Below are positions 22,201 to 38,083 of a stretch of DNA of 64,000 nt, one piece after another. The position numbers and the translations under genes were made by a program. The stretch is from Cherax quadricarinatus (Eukaryota; Arthropoda; Malacostraca; Decapoda; Parastacidae). Positions within the stretch are counted from its first letter, which is position 1; the number at the start of each line of letters is the position of its first letter. Where the stretch lies: contig NC_091325.1 of NCBI RefSeq assembly GCF_038502225.1, positions 33,728,401 to 33,792,400 on the forward strand, read 5' to 3'. The notes under the pieces are model-generated. The model was not told the DNA's origin. It saw nothing but the letters and a program-made list of their open reading frames with translations, and did no database searches.

Positions 22201-25200
22201 AGTCTACTGATTCATTGTACACAGCAGTGATTCATTGTACACAGCAGTCTACTGATTCATTGTACACAGCAGTCTACTGACATTCATTGCAGTCTACTGA
22301 TTCATTGTACACAGCAGTCATTGTACTGATTCATTGTACACAGCAGTCTACTGATTCATTGTACACAGCAGTCAGCAGTACTGATTCATTGTACACAGCA
22401 GTCTACTGATTCATTGTACACAGCAGTCTACTGATTCATTGTACACAGCAGTCTACTGATTCATTGTACACAGTAGTCTACTGATTCATTGTACACAACA
22501 GTCTACTGATTCATTGTACACAGCAGTCTACTGATTCATTGTACACAGCAGTCTACTGATTCATTGTACACAGCAGTCTACTGATTCATTGTACACAGCA
22601 GTCGCAGTCTTCTGATTCATTGTACACAGCAGTATACTGATTCATTGTACACAGTAGTCCACTGATTCATTGTACACAGCAGTCCACTGATTCATTGTAC
22701 ACAGCACTCTACTGATTCATTGTAAACAGCAGTCATCTGATTCATTGTACACAGCTGTCCACTGATTCATTGTACACAACAGTCTACTGATTCATTGTAC
22801 ACAGCAGTCCACTGATTCATTGTACATAGCAGTCTGATTCTGATTCATTGTATACAGCAGTCTACTGATTCTTTGTACACAGCAGTCTACAGATTCATTG
22901 TACACAGCAGTCCACTGATTCATTGTATACAGCAGTCTACTGATTCATTGTACACAGCAGTCTACTGATTCATTGTACACAGCAGTCTACTGATTCATTG
23001 TACACAGCAGTCTACTGATTCATTGTACACAGCAGTCTAGCAGTCCATTCATACACAGCAGTCATTGTACTGATTCTTTGTAGACAGCAGTCTACTGATT
23101 CATTGTACACAGCAGTCTACTGATTCATTGTACACAGCAGTCTACTGATTCATTGTACACAGCAGTCTACTGATTCATTGTACACAGCAGTCTACTGATT
23201 CATTGTACACAGCAGTCTACTGATTCATTGTACACAGCAGTCTACTGATTCATTGTACACAGCAGTCTACTGATTCATTGTACACAGCAGTCTACTGATT
23301 CATTGTACACAGCAGTCTACTGATTCATTGTACACAGCAGTCTACTGATTCATTGTACACAGCAGTCTACTGATTCATTGTACACAGCAGTCTACTGATT
23401 CATTGTACACAGCAGTCTACTGATTCATTGTACACAGCAGTCTACTGATTCATTGTACACAGCAGTCTACTGATTCATTGTACACAGCAGTCTACTGATT
23501 CATTGTACACAGCAGTCTACTGATTCATTGTACACAGCAGTCTACTGATTCATTGTACACAGCAGTCTACTGATTCATTGTACACAGCAGTCTACTGATT
23601 CATTGTACACAGCAGTCTACTGATTCATTGTACACAGCAGTCTACTGATTCATTGTACACAGCAGTCTACTGATTCATTGTACACAGCAGTCTACTGATT
23701 CATTGTACACAGCAGTCTACTGATTCATTGTACACAGCAGTCTACTGATTCATTGTACACAGCAGTCTACTGATTCATTGTACACAGCAGTCTACTGATT
23801 CATTGTACACAGCAGTCTACTGATTCATTGTACACAGCAGTCTACTGGTTCATTGTACACAGCAGTCTACTGATTCATTGTACACAGCAGTCTACTGATT
23901 CATTGTGCACAGCAGTCTACTGATTCATTGTACACAGCAGATCATTGTACAGCACTCTACTGATTCATTGTACACAGCAGTCTACTGATTCATTGTACAC
24001 AGCAGTCTACTGATTCATTGTACACAGCAGTCTACTGATTCATTGTACACAGCAGTCTACTGATTCATTGTACACAGCAGTCTACTGATTCATTGTACAC
24101 AGCAGTCTACTGATTCATTGTACACAGCAGTCTACTGATTCATTGTACACAGCAGTCTACTGATTCATTGTACACAGCAGTCTACTGATTCATTGTACAC
24201 AGCAGTCTACTGATTCATTGTACACAGCAGTCTACTGATTCATTGTACACAGCAGTCTACTGATTCATTGTACACAGCAGTCTACTGATTCATTGTACAC
24301 AGCAGTCCACTGATTCATTGTACACAGCAGTCTACTGATTCATTGTACACAGCAGTCTACTGATTCATTGTACACAGCAGTCTACTGATTCATTGTACAC
24401 AGCAGTCTACTGATTCATTGTACACAGCAGTCTACTGATTCATTGTACACAGCAGTCTACTGATTCATTGTACACAGCAGTCCACTGATTCATTGTACAC
24501 AGCAGTCTACTGATTCATTGTACACAGTCACTGATTCATTGTACTCTACTGATTCATTGATTACATTCATTGTACACAGCAGTCACTGATTCATTGTACA
24601 CAGCAGTCCACTGATTCGTTGTACACAGCAGTCGACTGATTCATTGTACACAGCAGATCACAGCAGTACACAGCAGTCTACTGATTCATTGTACACAGCA
24701 GTCTACTGATTCATTGTACACAGCAGTCTACTGATTCATTGTACACAGCAGTCTACTGATTCATTGTACACAGCAGTCTACTGATTCATTGTACACAGCA
24801 GTCTACTGATTCATTGTATACAGCAGTCTACTGATTCATTGTACACAGCAGTCTGCTGATTCATTGTACACAGCAGTCTGCTGATTCATTGTACACAGCG
24901 GTCTACTGATTCACTGTACACAGCAGTCTACTGATTCATTGCACACAGTGGTCCACTGATTCATTGTATACAGCACTATACTGATTCATTGTACACAGCA
25001 GTCTACTGATTCATTGTACACAGCAGTCTACTGATTCATTGTACACAGCATTCCAATGATTCATTGTATACAGCAGTCCACTGATTCATTGTATACAGCA
25101 CTCTACTGATTCATTGTACACAGCAGTCTACTGATTCATTGTACACAGCAGTCTACTGATTCATTGTACACAGCAGTCTACTGATTCATTGTACACAGCA

Positions 25201-28200
25201 GTCTACTGATTCATTGTACACAGCAGTCCACTGATTCATTGTACACAGTCACTGATTCATTGTACTGATTCATTGTACACAGCAGTCTACTGATTCATTG
25301 TACACAGCAGTCCTACTGATTCATTGTAGACAGCAGTCTACTGATTCATTGTACACAGCAGTCTACTGATTCACTGTACACAGCAGTCTACTGATTCATT
25401 GCAGTCTACTGATTCATTGTACACAGCAGTCTACTGATTCATTGTACACAGCAGTCCACTGATTCATTGTATACAGCAGTCTACTGATTCATTGTATACA
25501 GCAGTCTACTGATTCATTGTACACAGCAGTCTACTGATTCATTGTACACAGCAGTCTACTGATTCATTGTACACATCAGTCTACTGTTTCTTTGCACACA
25601 GCAGTCTACTGATTCATTGTACACAGCAGTCTACTGATTCATTGTACACAGCAGTCTACTGATTCATTGTACACAGCAGTCTTCTGATTCATTGTACACA
25701 GCAGTATACTGATTCATTGTACACAGTAGTCCACTGATTCATTGATTGATTCATTGTACACAGCAGTCTACTGATTCATTGTACACAGCAGTCTACTGAT
25801 TCATTGTACACAGCAGTCTACTGATTCATTGTACACAGCAGTCTACTGATTCATTGTACACAGCAGTCTACTGATTCATTGTACACAGCAGTCAACTGAT
25901 ACACAGCAGTCATTTCATTGTACACAGCAGTCTACTGATTCATTGTACACAGCAGTCTACTGATTCATTGTACACAGCAGTCTACTGATTCATTGTACAC
26001 AGCAGTCTACTGATTCATTGTACACAGCAGTCTACTGATTCATTGTACACAGCAGTCTACTGATTCATTGTACACAGCAGTCTACTGATTCATTGTACAC
26101 AGCAGTCTACTGATTCATTGTACACAGCAGTCTACTGATTCATTGTACACAGCAGTCTACTGATTCATTGTACACAGCAGTCTACTGATTCATTGTACAC
26201 AGCAGTCTACTGATTCATTGTACTGACATTGCAGTCTACTGATTCATTGTACACAGCAGTCTACTGATTCATTGTACACAGCAGTCTACTGATTCATTGT
26301 ACACAGCAGTCTACTGATTCATTGTACTCAGCAGTCTACTGATTCATTGTACACAGCAGTCTACTGATTCATTGTACACAGCAGTCTACTGATTCATTGT
26401 ACACAGCAGTCTACTGATTCATTGTACACAGCAGTCTACTGATTCATTGTACACAGCAGTCTACTGATTCATTGTACACAGCAGTCTACTGATTCATTGT
26501 ACACAGCAGTCTACTGATTCATTGTACACAGCAGTCAAGTGATTCATTGTACACAGCAGTCTACTGATGCATTGTACACAGCAGTTTACTGATTCATTGT
26601 ATACAGCAGTCTACTGATTCATTGTACAGCAATCTAATGATTCATTGTATACAGCAGTCTACTGATTCATTGTACACAGCAGTCTACTGATTCATTGTAC
26701 ACAGCAGTCTACTGATTCATTGTACACAGCAGTCTACTGATTCATTGTACACAGCAGTCTACTGATTCATTGTACACAGCAGTCTACTGATTCATTGTAC
26801 ACAGCAGTCTACTGATTCATTGTACACAGCAGTCTACTGATTCATTGTACACAGCAGTCTACTGATTCATTGTACACAGCAGTCTACTGATTCATTGTAC
26901 ACAGCAGTCTACTGATTCATTGTACACAGCACTGATCATTGTACTGATTCATTGTACACAGCAGTCTACTGATTCATTGTACACAGCAGTCTACTGATTC
27001 ATTGTACACAGCAGTCTATTGATTCATTGTACACAGCAGTCTACTGATTCATTGTACACAGCAGTCTACTGATTCATTGTACACAGCAGTCATTGTACAC
27101 AGCAGTCTACTGATTCATTGTACACAGCAGTCTACTGATTCATTGTATACAGTAGTCTACTGACTCATTGTACACAGCAGTCCACTGATTCATTGAATAC
27201 AGCAGTGTACTGATTCTTTGTACACAGCAGTCTACTGATTCATTGTACACAGCAGTCTACTGATTCATTGTACACAGCAGTTTACTGATTCATTGTACAC
27301 AACAGTCTACTGATTCATTGTACACAGCAGTCTACTGATTCACTGTATTCTACTGATTCATTGTACACAGCAGTCTACTGATTCATTGTACACAGCAGTC
27401 TACTGATTCATTGTACACAGCAGTCTACTGATTCATTGTACACAGCAGTCTACTGATTCATTGTACACAGCAGTCTACTGATTCATTGTACACAGCAGTC
27501 TACTGATTCATTTGTACACAGCAGTCTACTGATTCATTGTACACAGCAGACAACTGATTCATTGTACACATACACAGCAGTCTACTGATTCATTTGTACA
27601 CAGCAGTCTACTGATTCATTGTACACAGCAGCCTTCTGATTCATTGTACACAGCAGTCTACTGATTCATTGTACACAGCAGTCTACTGATTCATTGTACA
27701 CAGCAGTCTACTGATTCATTGTACACAGCAGTCTACTGATTCATTGTACACAGCAGTCTACTGATTCATTGTACACAGCAGTCTACTGATTCATTGTACA
27801 CAGCAGTCTACTGATTCTGATTCATTGTACACAGCAGTCTACTGATTCATTGTACACAGCAGTCTACTGATTCATTGTACACAGCAGTCTACATTCATTG
27901 TACAGTCTACTGATTCATTGTACACAGCAGTCTACTGATTCATTGTACACAGCAGTCTACTGATTCATTGTACACAGCATTGTACACAGCAGTGTACACA
28001 GTCTACTGATTCATTGTACACAGCAGTCTACTGATTCATTGTACACAGCAGTCTACTGATTCATTGTACACAGCAGTCTACTGATTCATTGTACACAGCA
28101 GTCTACTGATTCATTGTACACAGCAGTCTACTGATTCATTGTACACAGCAGTCTACTGATTCATTGTACACAGCAGTCTACTGATTCATTGTACACAGTC

Positions 28201-31200
28201 TACATTCATTGTACACAGCACTGATTCATTGTACACAGCAGTCTACTGATTCATTGTACACAGCAGTCTACTGATTCATTGTACACAGCAGTCTACTGAT
28301 TCATTGTACACAGCATTCATTGTACATCTGTCACAGCAGTCCACTGATACACAGCAGTGATTCATTGTACACAGCAGTCTACTGATTCATTGTACACAGC
28401 AGTCTACTGATACTGATTCATTGTACACAGCAGTCTACTGATTCATTGTACACAGCAGTTACTGATACACAGCAGTCTACTGATTCATTGTACACAGCAG
28501 TCTACTGATTCATTGTACACAGCAGTCTACTGATTCATTGTACACAGCAGTCTACTGATTCATTGTACACAGCAGTCTGACACAGATTCTGATTGTACAC
28601 AGCAGTTTGTACTGATTCATTGTACACAGCAGTCTACTGATTCATTGTACACAGCAGTCAACTGATTCATTGTACACAGCAGTCAGATTCATACACAGCA
28701 GTCCACTGATTCATTGTATACAGCAGTCCAATGATTCATTGTATACAGCAGTCTACTGATTCATTGTACACAGCAGTCTACTGATTCATTGTACACAGCA
28801 GTCTACTGATTCATTGTACACAGCAGTCTACTGATTCATTGTACACAGCACTCTACTGATTCATTGTAAACAGCAGTCATCTGATTCATTGTACACAGCA
28901 GTCCACTGACTCATTGTATACAGCAGTCTACTGATTCATTGTACACATCAGTCTACTGATTCACTGTACACAGCAGTCCACTGATTCATTGTATACAGCA
29001 GTTCACTGATTCATTGTATACAGCAGTCTACTGATTCATTGCAAACAGCAGTCTACTGATTCATTGTACACAGCAGTCTACTGATTCATTGTACACAGCA
29101 GTCTACTGATTCATTGTACACAGCAGTCTACTGATTCATTGTACACAGCAGTCTACTGATTCATTGTACACAGGAGTCTACTATTTCATTGTACACAGCA
29201 GTCTACTGATTCATTGTACACAGCAGTCTACTGATTCATTGTATACAGCAGTCTACTGATTCATTGTACACAGCAGTCTACTGATTCATTGTACACAGCA
29301 GTCTACTGATTCATTGTACACAGCAGTCTACTGATTCATTGTACACAGCAGTCTACTGATTCATTGTACACAGCAGTCTACTGATTCATTGTACACAGCA
29401 GTCTACTGATTCATTATACACAGCAGTCTACTGATTCATTGTACACAGCAGTCTACTGATTCATTGTACACAGCAGTCTACTGATTCATTGTACACAGCA
29501 GTCTACTGATTCATTGTACACAGCAGTCTACTGATTCATTGTACACAGCAGTCTACTGATTCATTGTACACAGCAGTCTACTGATTCATTGTACACAGCA
29601 GTCTACTGATTCATTGTACACAGCAGTCTACTGATTCATTGTACACAGCAGTCTACTGATTCATTGTACACAGCAGTCTACTGATTCATTGTACACAGCA
29701 GTCTACTGATTCATTGTACACAGCAGTCTACTGATTCATTGTACACAGCAGTCTACTGATTCATTGTACACAGCAGTCTACTGATTCATTGTACACAGCA
29801 GTCTACTGATTCATTGTACACAGCAGTCCACTGATTCATTGTACACAGCAGTCCACTGATTCATTGTACACAGCAGTCTACTGATTCATTGTACACAGCA
29901 GTCTACTGATTCATTGTACACAGCAGTCTACTGATTCATTGTACACAGCAGTCCACTGATTCATTGTACACAGCAGTCTACTGATTCATTGTACACAGCA
30001 GTCTACTGATTCATTGTACACAGCAGTCTACTGATTCATTGTACACAGCAGTCCACTGATTCATTGTACACAGCAGTCCACTGATTCATTGTACACAGCA
30101 GTCCACTGATTCATTGTACACAGCAGTCTACTGATTCATTGTACACAGCAGTCTACTGATTCATTGTACACAGCAGTCTACTGATTCATTGTACACAGCA
30201 GTCTACTGATTCATTGTACACAGCAGTCTACTGATTCATTGTACACAGCAGTCTACTGATTCATTGTACACAGCAGTCTACTGATTCATTGTACACAGCA
30301 GTCTACTGATTCATTGTACACAGCAGTCTACTGATTCATTGTACACAGCAGTCTACTGATTCATTGTACACAGCAGTCTACTGATTCATTGTACACAGCA
30401 GTCTACTGATTCATTGTACACAGCAGTCTACTGATTCATTGTACACACTGATTCACTGTACACAGCAGTCCACAGATTCATTGTACACAGCAGTCTACTG
30501 ATTCATTGTACACAGCAGTCTACTGATTCATTGTACACAGCAGTCTACTGATTCATTGTACACAGCAGTCTACTGATTCATTGTACACAGCAGTCTACTG
30601 ATTCATTGTACACAGCAGTCTGATTCATTGTACACAGTCAGTCTTGTACTCTACTGATTCATTGTACACAGCAGTCTACTGATTCATTGTACACAGCAGT
30701 CTACTGATTCATTGTACACAGCAGTATTCATTGTATTCTACTGATTCATTGTACACAGCAGTCTACTGATACACAGCAGTCTACTGATTCATTGTACACA
30801 GCAGTCTACTGATTCATTGCACACAGCAGTCTACTGATTCATTGTACACAGCAGTCCACTGATTCATTGTACACAGCAGTCCACTGATTCATTGTACACA
30901 GCAGTCTACTGATTCATTGTACACAGCAGTCTACTGATTCATTGTACACAGCAGTCCACTGATTCATTGTACACAGCAGTCCACTGATTCATTGTACACA
31001 GCAGTCTACTGATTCATTGTACACAGCAGTCTACTGATTCATTGTACACAGCAGTCTACTGATTCATTGTACACAGCAGTCCACTGATTCATTGTACACA
31101 GCAGTCTACTGATTCATTGTACACAGCAGTCTACTGATTCATTGTACACAGCAGTCTACTGATTCATTGTACACAGCAGTCTACTGATTCATTGTACACA

Positions 31201-34200
31201 GCAGTCTACTGATTCATTGTACACAGCAGTCTACTGATTCATTGTACACAGCAGTCTACTGATTCATTGTACACAGCAGTCTACTGATTCATTGTACACA
31301 GCAGTCTACTGATTCATTGTACACAGCAGTCTACTGATTCATTGTATACAGCAGTCAACTGATTCATTGTACACAGAAGTCCACTGATTCATTGTACACA
31401 GCAGTCTACTGATTCATTGTATACAGCAGTCTACTGATTCATTGTACACAGCAGTCTACTGATTCATTGTACACAGCAGTCTACTGATTCATTGTACACA
31501 GCAGTCTACTGACAGTACACAGCAGTCTACTGATTCATTGTACACAGCAGTCTACTGATTCATTGTACATTCATTGTATACAGCAGTCTACTGATTCATT
31601 GTACACAGCAGTCTACTGATTCATTGTACACAGCAGTCTACTGATTCATTGTACACAGCAGTCTACTGATTCATTGTACACAGCAGTCTACTGATTCATT
31701 GTACACAGCAGTCTACTGATTCATTGTACACAGCAGTCCACTGATTCATTGTATACAGCAGTCTACTGATTCATTGTACACAGCAGTCTACTGATTCATT
31801 GTACACAGCAGTCTACTGATTCATTGTATACAGCAGTCTACTGATTCATTGTACACAGCAGTCTACTGATTCATTGTACACAGCAGTCTACTGATTCATT
31901 GTACTGATTCATTGTACACAGCAGTCACTGATTCATTGTACACAGCACTGATTCATTGTACACAGCAGTCTACTGATTCATTGTACAGAGCAGTCTACTG
32001 ATTCATTGTACACAGCAGTCTACTGATTCATTGTACACAGCAGTCTACTGATTTATTGTACACAGGAGTCTAATGATTCATTGTACACAGCAGTCTACTG
32101 ATTCATTGTACACAGCAGTCTACTGATTCATTGTACACAGCAGTCTACTGATTCATTGTACACAGCAGTCTACTGATTCATTGTACACAGCAGTCTACTG
32201 ATTCATTGTACACAGCAGTCTACTGATTCATTGTACACAGCAGTCTACTGATTCATTGTACACAGCAGTCTACTGATTCATTGTAAACAGCAGTCTACTG
32301 ATTCATTGTACACAGCAGTACTGATTCATTGTACACAGCAGTCTACTGATTCATTGTACACAGCAGTCTACTGATTCATTGTACACAGCAGTCTACTGAT
32401 TCATTTCATTGTACAGCAGTCTACTGATTCATTGTATACAGCAGTCTACTGATTCATTGTGCACAGCAGTCTACTGATTCATTGTACACAGCAGTCTACT
32501 GATTCATTGTACACAGCAGTCTACTGATTCATTGTACACAGCAGTCTACTGATTCATTGTACACAGCAGTACTGATTCATTGTATACAGCAGTCTACTGA
32601 TTCATTGTACACAGCAGTCTACTGATTCATTGTACACAGCAGTCTACTGATTCATTGTACACAGCAGTCTACTGATTCATTGTACACAGCAGTCTACTGA
32701 TTCATTGTACACAGCAGTCTACTGATTCATTGTACACAGCAGTCTACTGATTCATTGTACACAGCAGTCCACTGATTCATTGTACACAGCAGTCTACTGA
32801 TTCATTGTACACAGCAGTCTACTGATTCATTGTACACAGCAGTCTACTGATTCATTGTACACAGCAGTCCACTGATTCATTGTACACAGCAGTCTACTGA
32901 TTCATTGTACACAGCAGTCTACTGATTCATTGTACACAGCAGTCTACTGATTCATTGTACACAGCAGTCTACTGATTCATTGTACACAGCAGTCTACTGA
33001 TTCATTGTACACAGCAGTCTACTGATTCATTGTACACAGCAGTCTACTGATTCATTGTACACAGCAGTCTACTGATTCATTGTACACAGCAGTCTACTGA
33101 TTTATTGTACACAGCAGTCTACTGATTCATTGTACACAGCAGTCTACTGATTCATTGTACACAGCAGTCTACTGATTCATTGTACACAGCAGTCTTCTGA
33201 TTCATTGTATACAGCAGTCTACTGATTCATTGTACATAGCAGTCCACTGATTCATTGTACACAGCAGTCTACTGATTCATTGTACACAGCAGTCTCCTGA
33301 TTCATTGTACACAGCACTCTACTGATTCATTGTACACAGCACTCTACTGAATCATTGTACACAGCAGTCTACTGATTTATTGTACACAGCATTCTACTGA
33401 TTCATTGTACACAGCAGTCTACTGATTCATTGCAGTACTGATTCAGCAGTCTACTGATTCATTGTACACAGCAGTCTACTGATTCATTGTACACAGCAGT
33501 CTACTGATTTATTATACACAGCAGTCTACATGATTCATTGTACACAGCAGTCTACTGATTCATTATACACAGCAGTTTACTGATTCATTGTACACAGCAG
33601 TCTGCTGATTCATTATACACAGCAGTCTACTGATTTATTGTACACAACAGTCTACTGATTCATTATACACAGCAGTCTACTGATTCATTGTACACAGCAG
33701 TCTACTGATTCATTATACACAGCAGTCTACTGATTCATTGTACACAGCAGTCTACTGATTCATTGTACACAGCAGTCTACTGATTCATTGTACACAGCAG
33801 TCTACTGATTCATTGTACACAGCAGTCTACTGATTCATTGTACACAGCAGTCTACTGATTCATTATACACAGCAGTCTACTGATTCATTGTACACAGCAG
33901 TCTACTTATTCATTATACACAGCAGTCTACTGATTCATTGTACACAGCAGTCCACTGATTCATTGTACACAGCAGTCTACTGATTCATTGTACACAGCAG
34001 TCTACTGATTCATTGTACACAGCAGTCTACTGATTCATTGTACACAGCAGTCTACTGATTCATTGTACACAGCAGTCTACTGATTCATTGTACAGAGCAG
34101 TCTACTGATTCATTGTACACAGCAGTATACTGATTCATTGTACACAACAGTATACTGATTCATTGTACACAGCAGTCTACTGATTCATTGTACACAGCAG

Positions 34201-34211
34201 TCTACTGATTC
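16242..34211. repeat. 25-bp satellite array, about 18 kb, roughly 720 units
   Basis: The unit is ACTGATTCATTGTACACAGC plus AGTCT. Each unit carries the palindrome TGTACA (so one RsaI GTAC site per unit) and TGATTCAT. Common variants are C for T in AGTCCACTG and TATACAG for TACACAG, often linked. Long stretches are identical (for example 23090-23850 and 29400-29820). Other zones (19760-22130, 24520-24670, 27880-28720, 30440-30780) contain truncated or shuffled units. No significant ORF is possible because TGA recurs and 25 is not a multiple of three. Confidence 0.99.
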
Positions 34212-34779
<568 letters not shown>

Positions 34780-34780
<1 letters not shown>

Positions 34781-34860
34781 TGCCGAATAGGCAGAACTTG
34801 CGATCTTGGCTTAAATAGGAACGCTTATCTTGCCATATAGGACTGTCTTGCCAGAAAGGT
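34780..34860 (+). repeat. Fragment of the GTGCCGAATAGG dispersed repeat
   Basis: It starts GGTGCCGAATAGGCAGAACT and continues CTTGGCTTAAATAGGAACGC. A diverged relative starts near 52893 (GTCGTGCCGAGTAGGTAAAA). From memory, this family is common in decapod genomes next to (AT)n. Confidence 0.55.
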
Positions 34861-34875
34861 GCTTTACACTACAGT

Positions 34876-35066
34876 TTTTAAACTGCAACATTAACACCCC
34901 TCCTTCAGAGTGCAGGCACTGTATTTCCCATCTCCAGGACTCAAGTCCGGCCTGCCGGTTTCCTTGAACCCCTTCATAAATGTTACTTTGCTCACACTCC
35001 AACAGCACGTCAAGTATTAAAAACCATTCGTCTCCATTCACTCCTATCAAACACGCTCACGCACGC
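34876..35066 (-). mobile_element. RTE 3'-UTR fragment
   Basis: About 190 bp matches 35462-35657 in direct orientation (shared landmarks CTCCTTCAGAGTGCAGGCACTG, CCAGGACTCAAGTC, CTCCATTCACTCCTATC, ACGCTCACGCACGC). In the second position it lies just 3' of the RTE C-terminal coding region, which identifies it as LINE 3' UTR. It is an isolated tail bordered by (AT)n. Confidence 0.7.
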
Positions 35067-35075
35067 CTGCTGGAA

Positions 35076-35917
<842 letters not shown>

Positions 35918-36845
35918 TGTGAGGGAAAAGTTCAATAGATAGGAGTAGCGAGGGAGTATATAGTAACAATAGTTTCATTGCCGGCTACTTGTTAAGGTAG
36001 GGTAAGTCCAGCTCCTGCTATCCCTTCCCCTCCCTCTTCCCCCCATCCAGAAAGGTGACGTGTGGGGCTCCGGTCAAACAGTAAATCACTCGACTCACAG
36101 CTCCCAACACTACTGTAAGTACACGCCTGATCATATTTTAGTGGACTTATTGGTTGAAAGCTTCACTTTTGACCAATAATTAACTTAGTCCTCTCAGTCT
36201 TGATAGATTAAATGATTTAATAATCACCACATCTTTTAGGTATTGTTCTTATCATGGAGAGTGATTTCTTAAGCAGTGGGTAATCTGTCTCTCTTTACAG
36301 CTTGAAATGACAGAGAGGGTCACCTGCCAATCAACGAGTAGAATTGAAGGAGACGGACTAACGTTCTGAGACGTCCCAATTTTTGGATCCACTTACCTGT
36401 TTGTGTATGCAAGTAGCAGGATATAACCCCTCATCATTGCAGTGGAAAAAAACCTGCTTTCCTGTCATCTGGACGGATTATTGACGGCTATAAAATCTGT
36501 GAAGAACGAGCCGGTGGGTTGTCACCAACACCTGCGACCCTTCCCCCCCATCGTCGGCAACGGCTACGGTTTCAACAACACGCAGTGTCACCAACACCAG
36601 ACACCCAAGTTTTGTATATATATATTAGCGTTGAATTCAGATATCATTTATATTTTTCATTTTTCATTTTCTTTAAAGTAGGACCAATATTTCATATTTA
36701 AGTGTTTTATATTTTATATTTTCTAAACAATAAAGTGTTTATGTTTGTCAGTTTTTGTTCTTTTTCTATTCATTAATTTTCCTGAGGAGGAGCCAGCCTT
36801 GGTAATACTGTCTGAAGTTGTTACAGGGCTGAGTAAGCCTTCACA
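35918..36845 (+). repeat. Candidate 5' LTR
   Basis: It begins TGTGAGGG exactly where RTE homology stops and ends CTTCACA, then AG and TGGCGACC, a possible tRNA primer site. A TATA-rich stretch (GTATATATATATT) is at about 36615 and an AATAAA signal at about 36729. Without a second LTR the right border is an inference. Confidence 0.6.
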
Positions 36846-37413
36846 AGTGGCGACCTTGCCAGGATCAACTCGACTGAATCAAGATTCAACTCCATCTCGA
36901 ATCTACCATTGGAACTTCAACGCCGCATACCACAGACGGTTACCACCAGCCATGAGTAATCATTCTCTATGGTAGGACTACAGTACAGGTATTTAAAGGA
37001 TTTGGTGATTGTTATAGTCTCAATTTATTGTAAGTCAAGTCAGGCAGGATATAATATTTAATTGTGCCACCTTTTTGTTCGAGCTTGAAACACTTTGGAG
37101 GATTAGACTCTAGGGACCCGAGATTTTCCAGTGACAATTTGTTTCATTGAGCTCTTTATTTTATCAAGGGAACTGTCATAGGACACTCTTGATTTGTTGG
37201 TGAGAAGATTGGATGGTCAAGGGACCCCATTCTACTTACTGTTTGCTCGGAGCCGGCACAGAACCCTTCATTTTAATTAATACATATTGTTTAATTGAAG
37301 CAGGGATCGAGCCCTCTGGTTTATTTACAGTTTGAGCGGAGCAGGAATTGAACCCTCCGTTTTCTTTAATACCCGTTTCATTTCCCCTGATAGTTTAAGT
37401 TATTCTTGCAAGC
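36846..37413 (+). other. LTR element leader (primer site and untranslated region)
   Basis: TGGCGACCTTGCCAGGATC at 36848 has the TGG start expected of a primer site; I cannot assign the tRNA. The rest up to the gag ATG at 37414 shows no gene. Confidence 0.5.
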
Positions 37414-38083
37414 ATGGAGGAATACCAATTTTGAATGAACACTGGAAGTAAGTTAGGAATAACAGGGAAAAATTTAGAATCTTTCATTAGTGCTAAGATC
37501 CAGGAAAGACTTGAAAGAGAGAGAATTGAGAGAGAAGAAAGACAGTTAGAAAGGGAAAGAGAAGAAGAAAAGGAGAGAGAGAGAATCGAAAGAGAGGATA
37601 AAAAGGAGAGAGATCGAATTGAAAGAGAAAACCAAGATAGACACTTAGAAAGAGAGAGAGAAGACAAAAAGGAGTGTGATAGACTTGATCGTGAGGAGAG
37701 AGCTAGAGTACGTGAGGAACAAGTTAAATTAAGAGAACTTGAGGAAAGAGCAAAGGATAGAGAAGTTGAGGAAAAAGCTAGAGAACGTTAGGGAAAAAAC
37801 TAGAGAACGTGAGGAAAACGCTAGAGAACTCGAGTTAATAGAGAGAGAAAATGATCGCGAGCTCGAAAAAGCTCGCCTTGAATTAGAGAATAAAAAGTTA
37901 ACTCTTACACAATAACAATTAGAGGAAGGAGTAATTGAACATCATGCAGCTAGTGCACATATTCCAACACCTAATTTACCTCCCTTCACAGAGTGGGAAG
38001 ACATTACTTCATACATTATCAGGTTTGAAAATACCGCTACCCTCTGTGAATGGCCTGCTGACACCTGGGCTACCAGGTTAGGA
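37414..38083 (+). pseudogene. Gag N-terminal coiled-coil region, interrupted
   Basis: The likely original start is ATG 37414 (MEEYQF), followed at once by an in-frame TGA (37432) and a second ATG (37435). The region is a long charged heptad-like coiled coil (RLERERIEREERQ, EREDKKERDRIE). A one-base insertion near 37789 (CGTTAGGG) and a TAA at 37913-37915 break it. In the restored register it runs into the frame that becomes the 38084-40120 ORF (FTEWEDITSYIIRFE, LPPF motif typical of SCAN-like Gag). The frame breaks make this copy inactive. Confidence 0.7.

Noticed and set aside
16242..34211. CRISPR array
   Set aside because: The 25-bp units are contiguous with no variable spacers, and the context is eukaryotic retroelements.
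37435..37791. Stand-alone coiled-coil host gene
   Set aside because: It lies between a candidate LTR and Gag and continues in frame, after a one-base shift, into the retrotransposon polyprotein.
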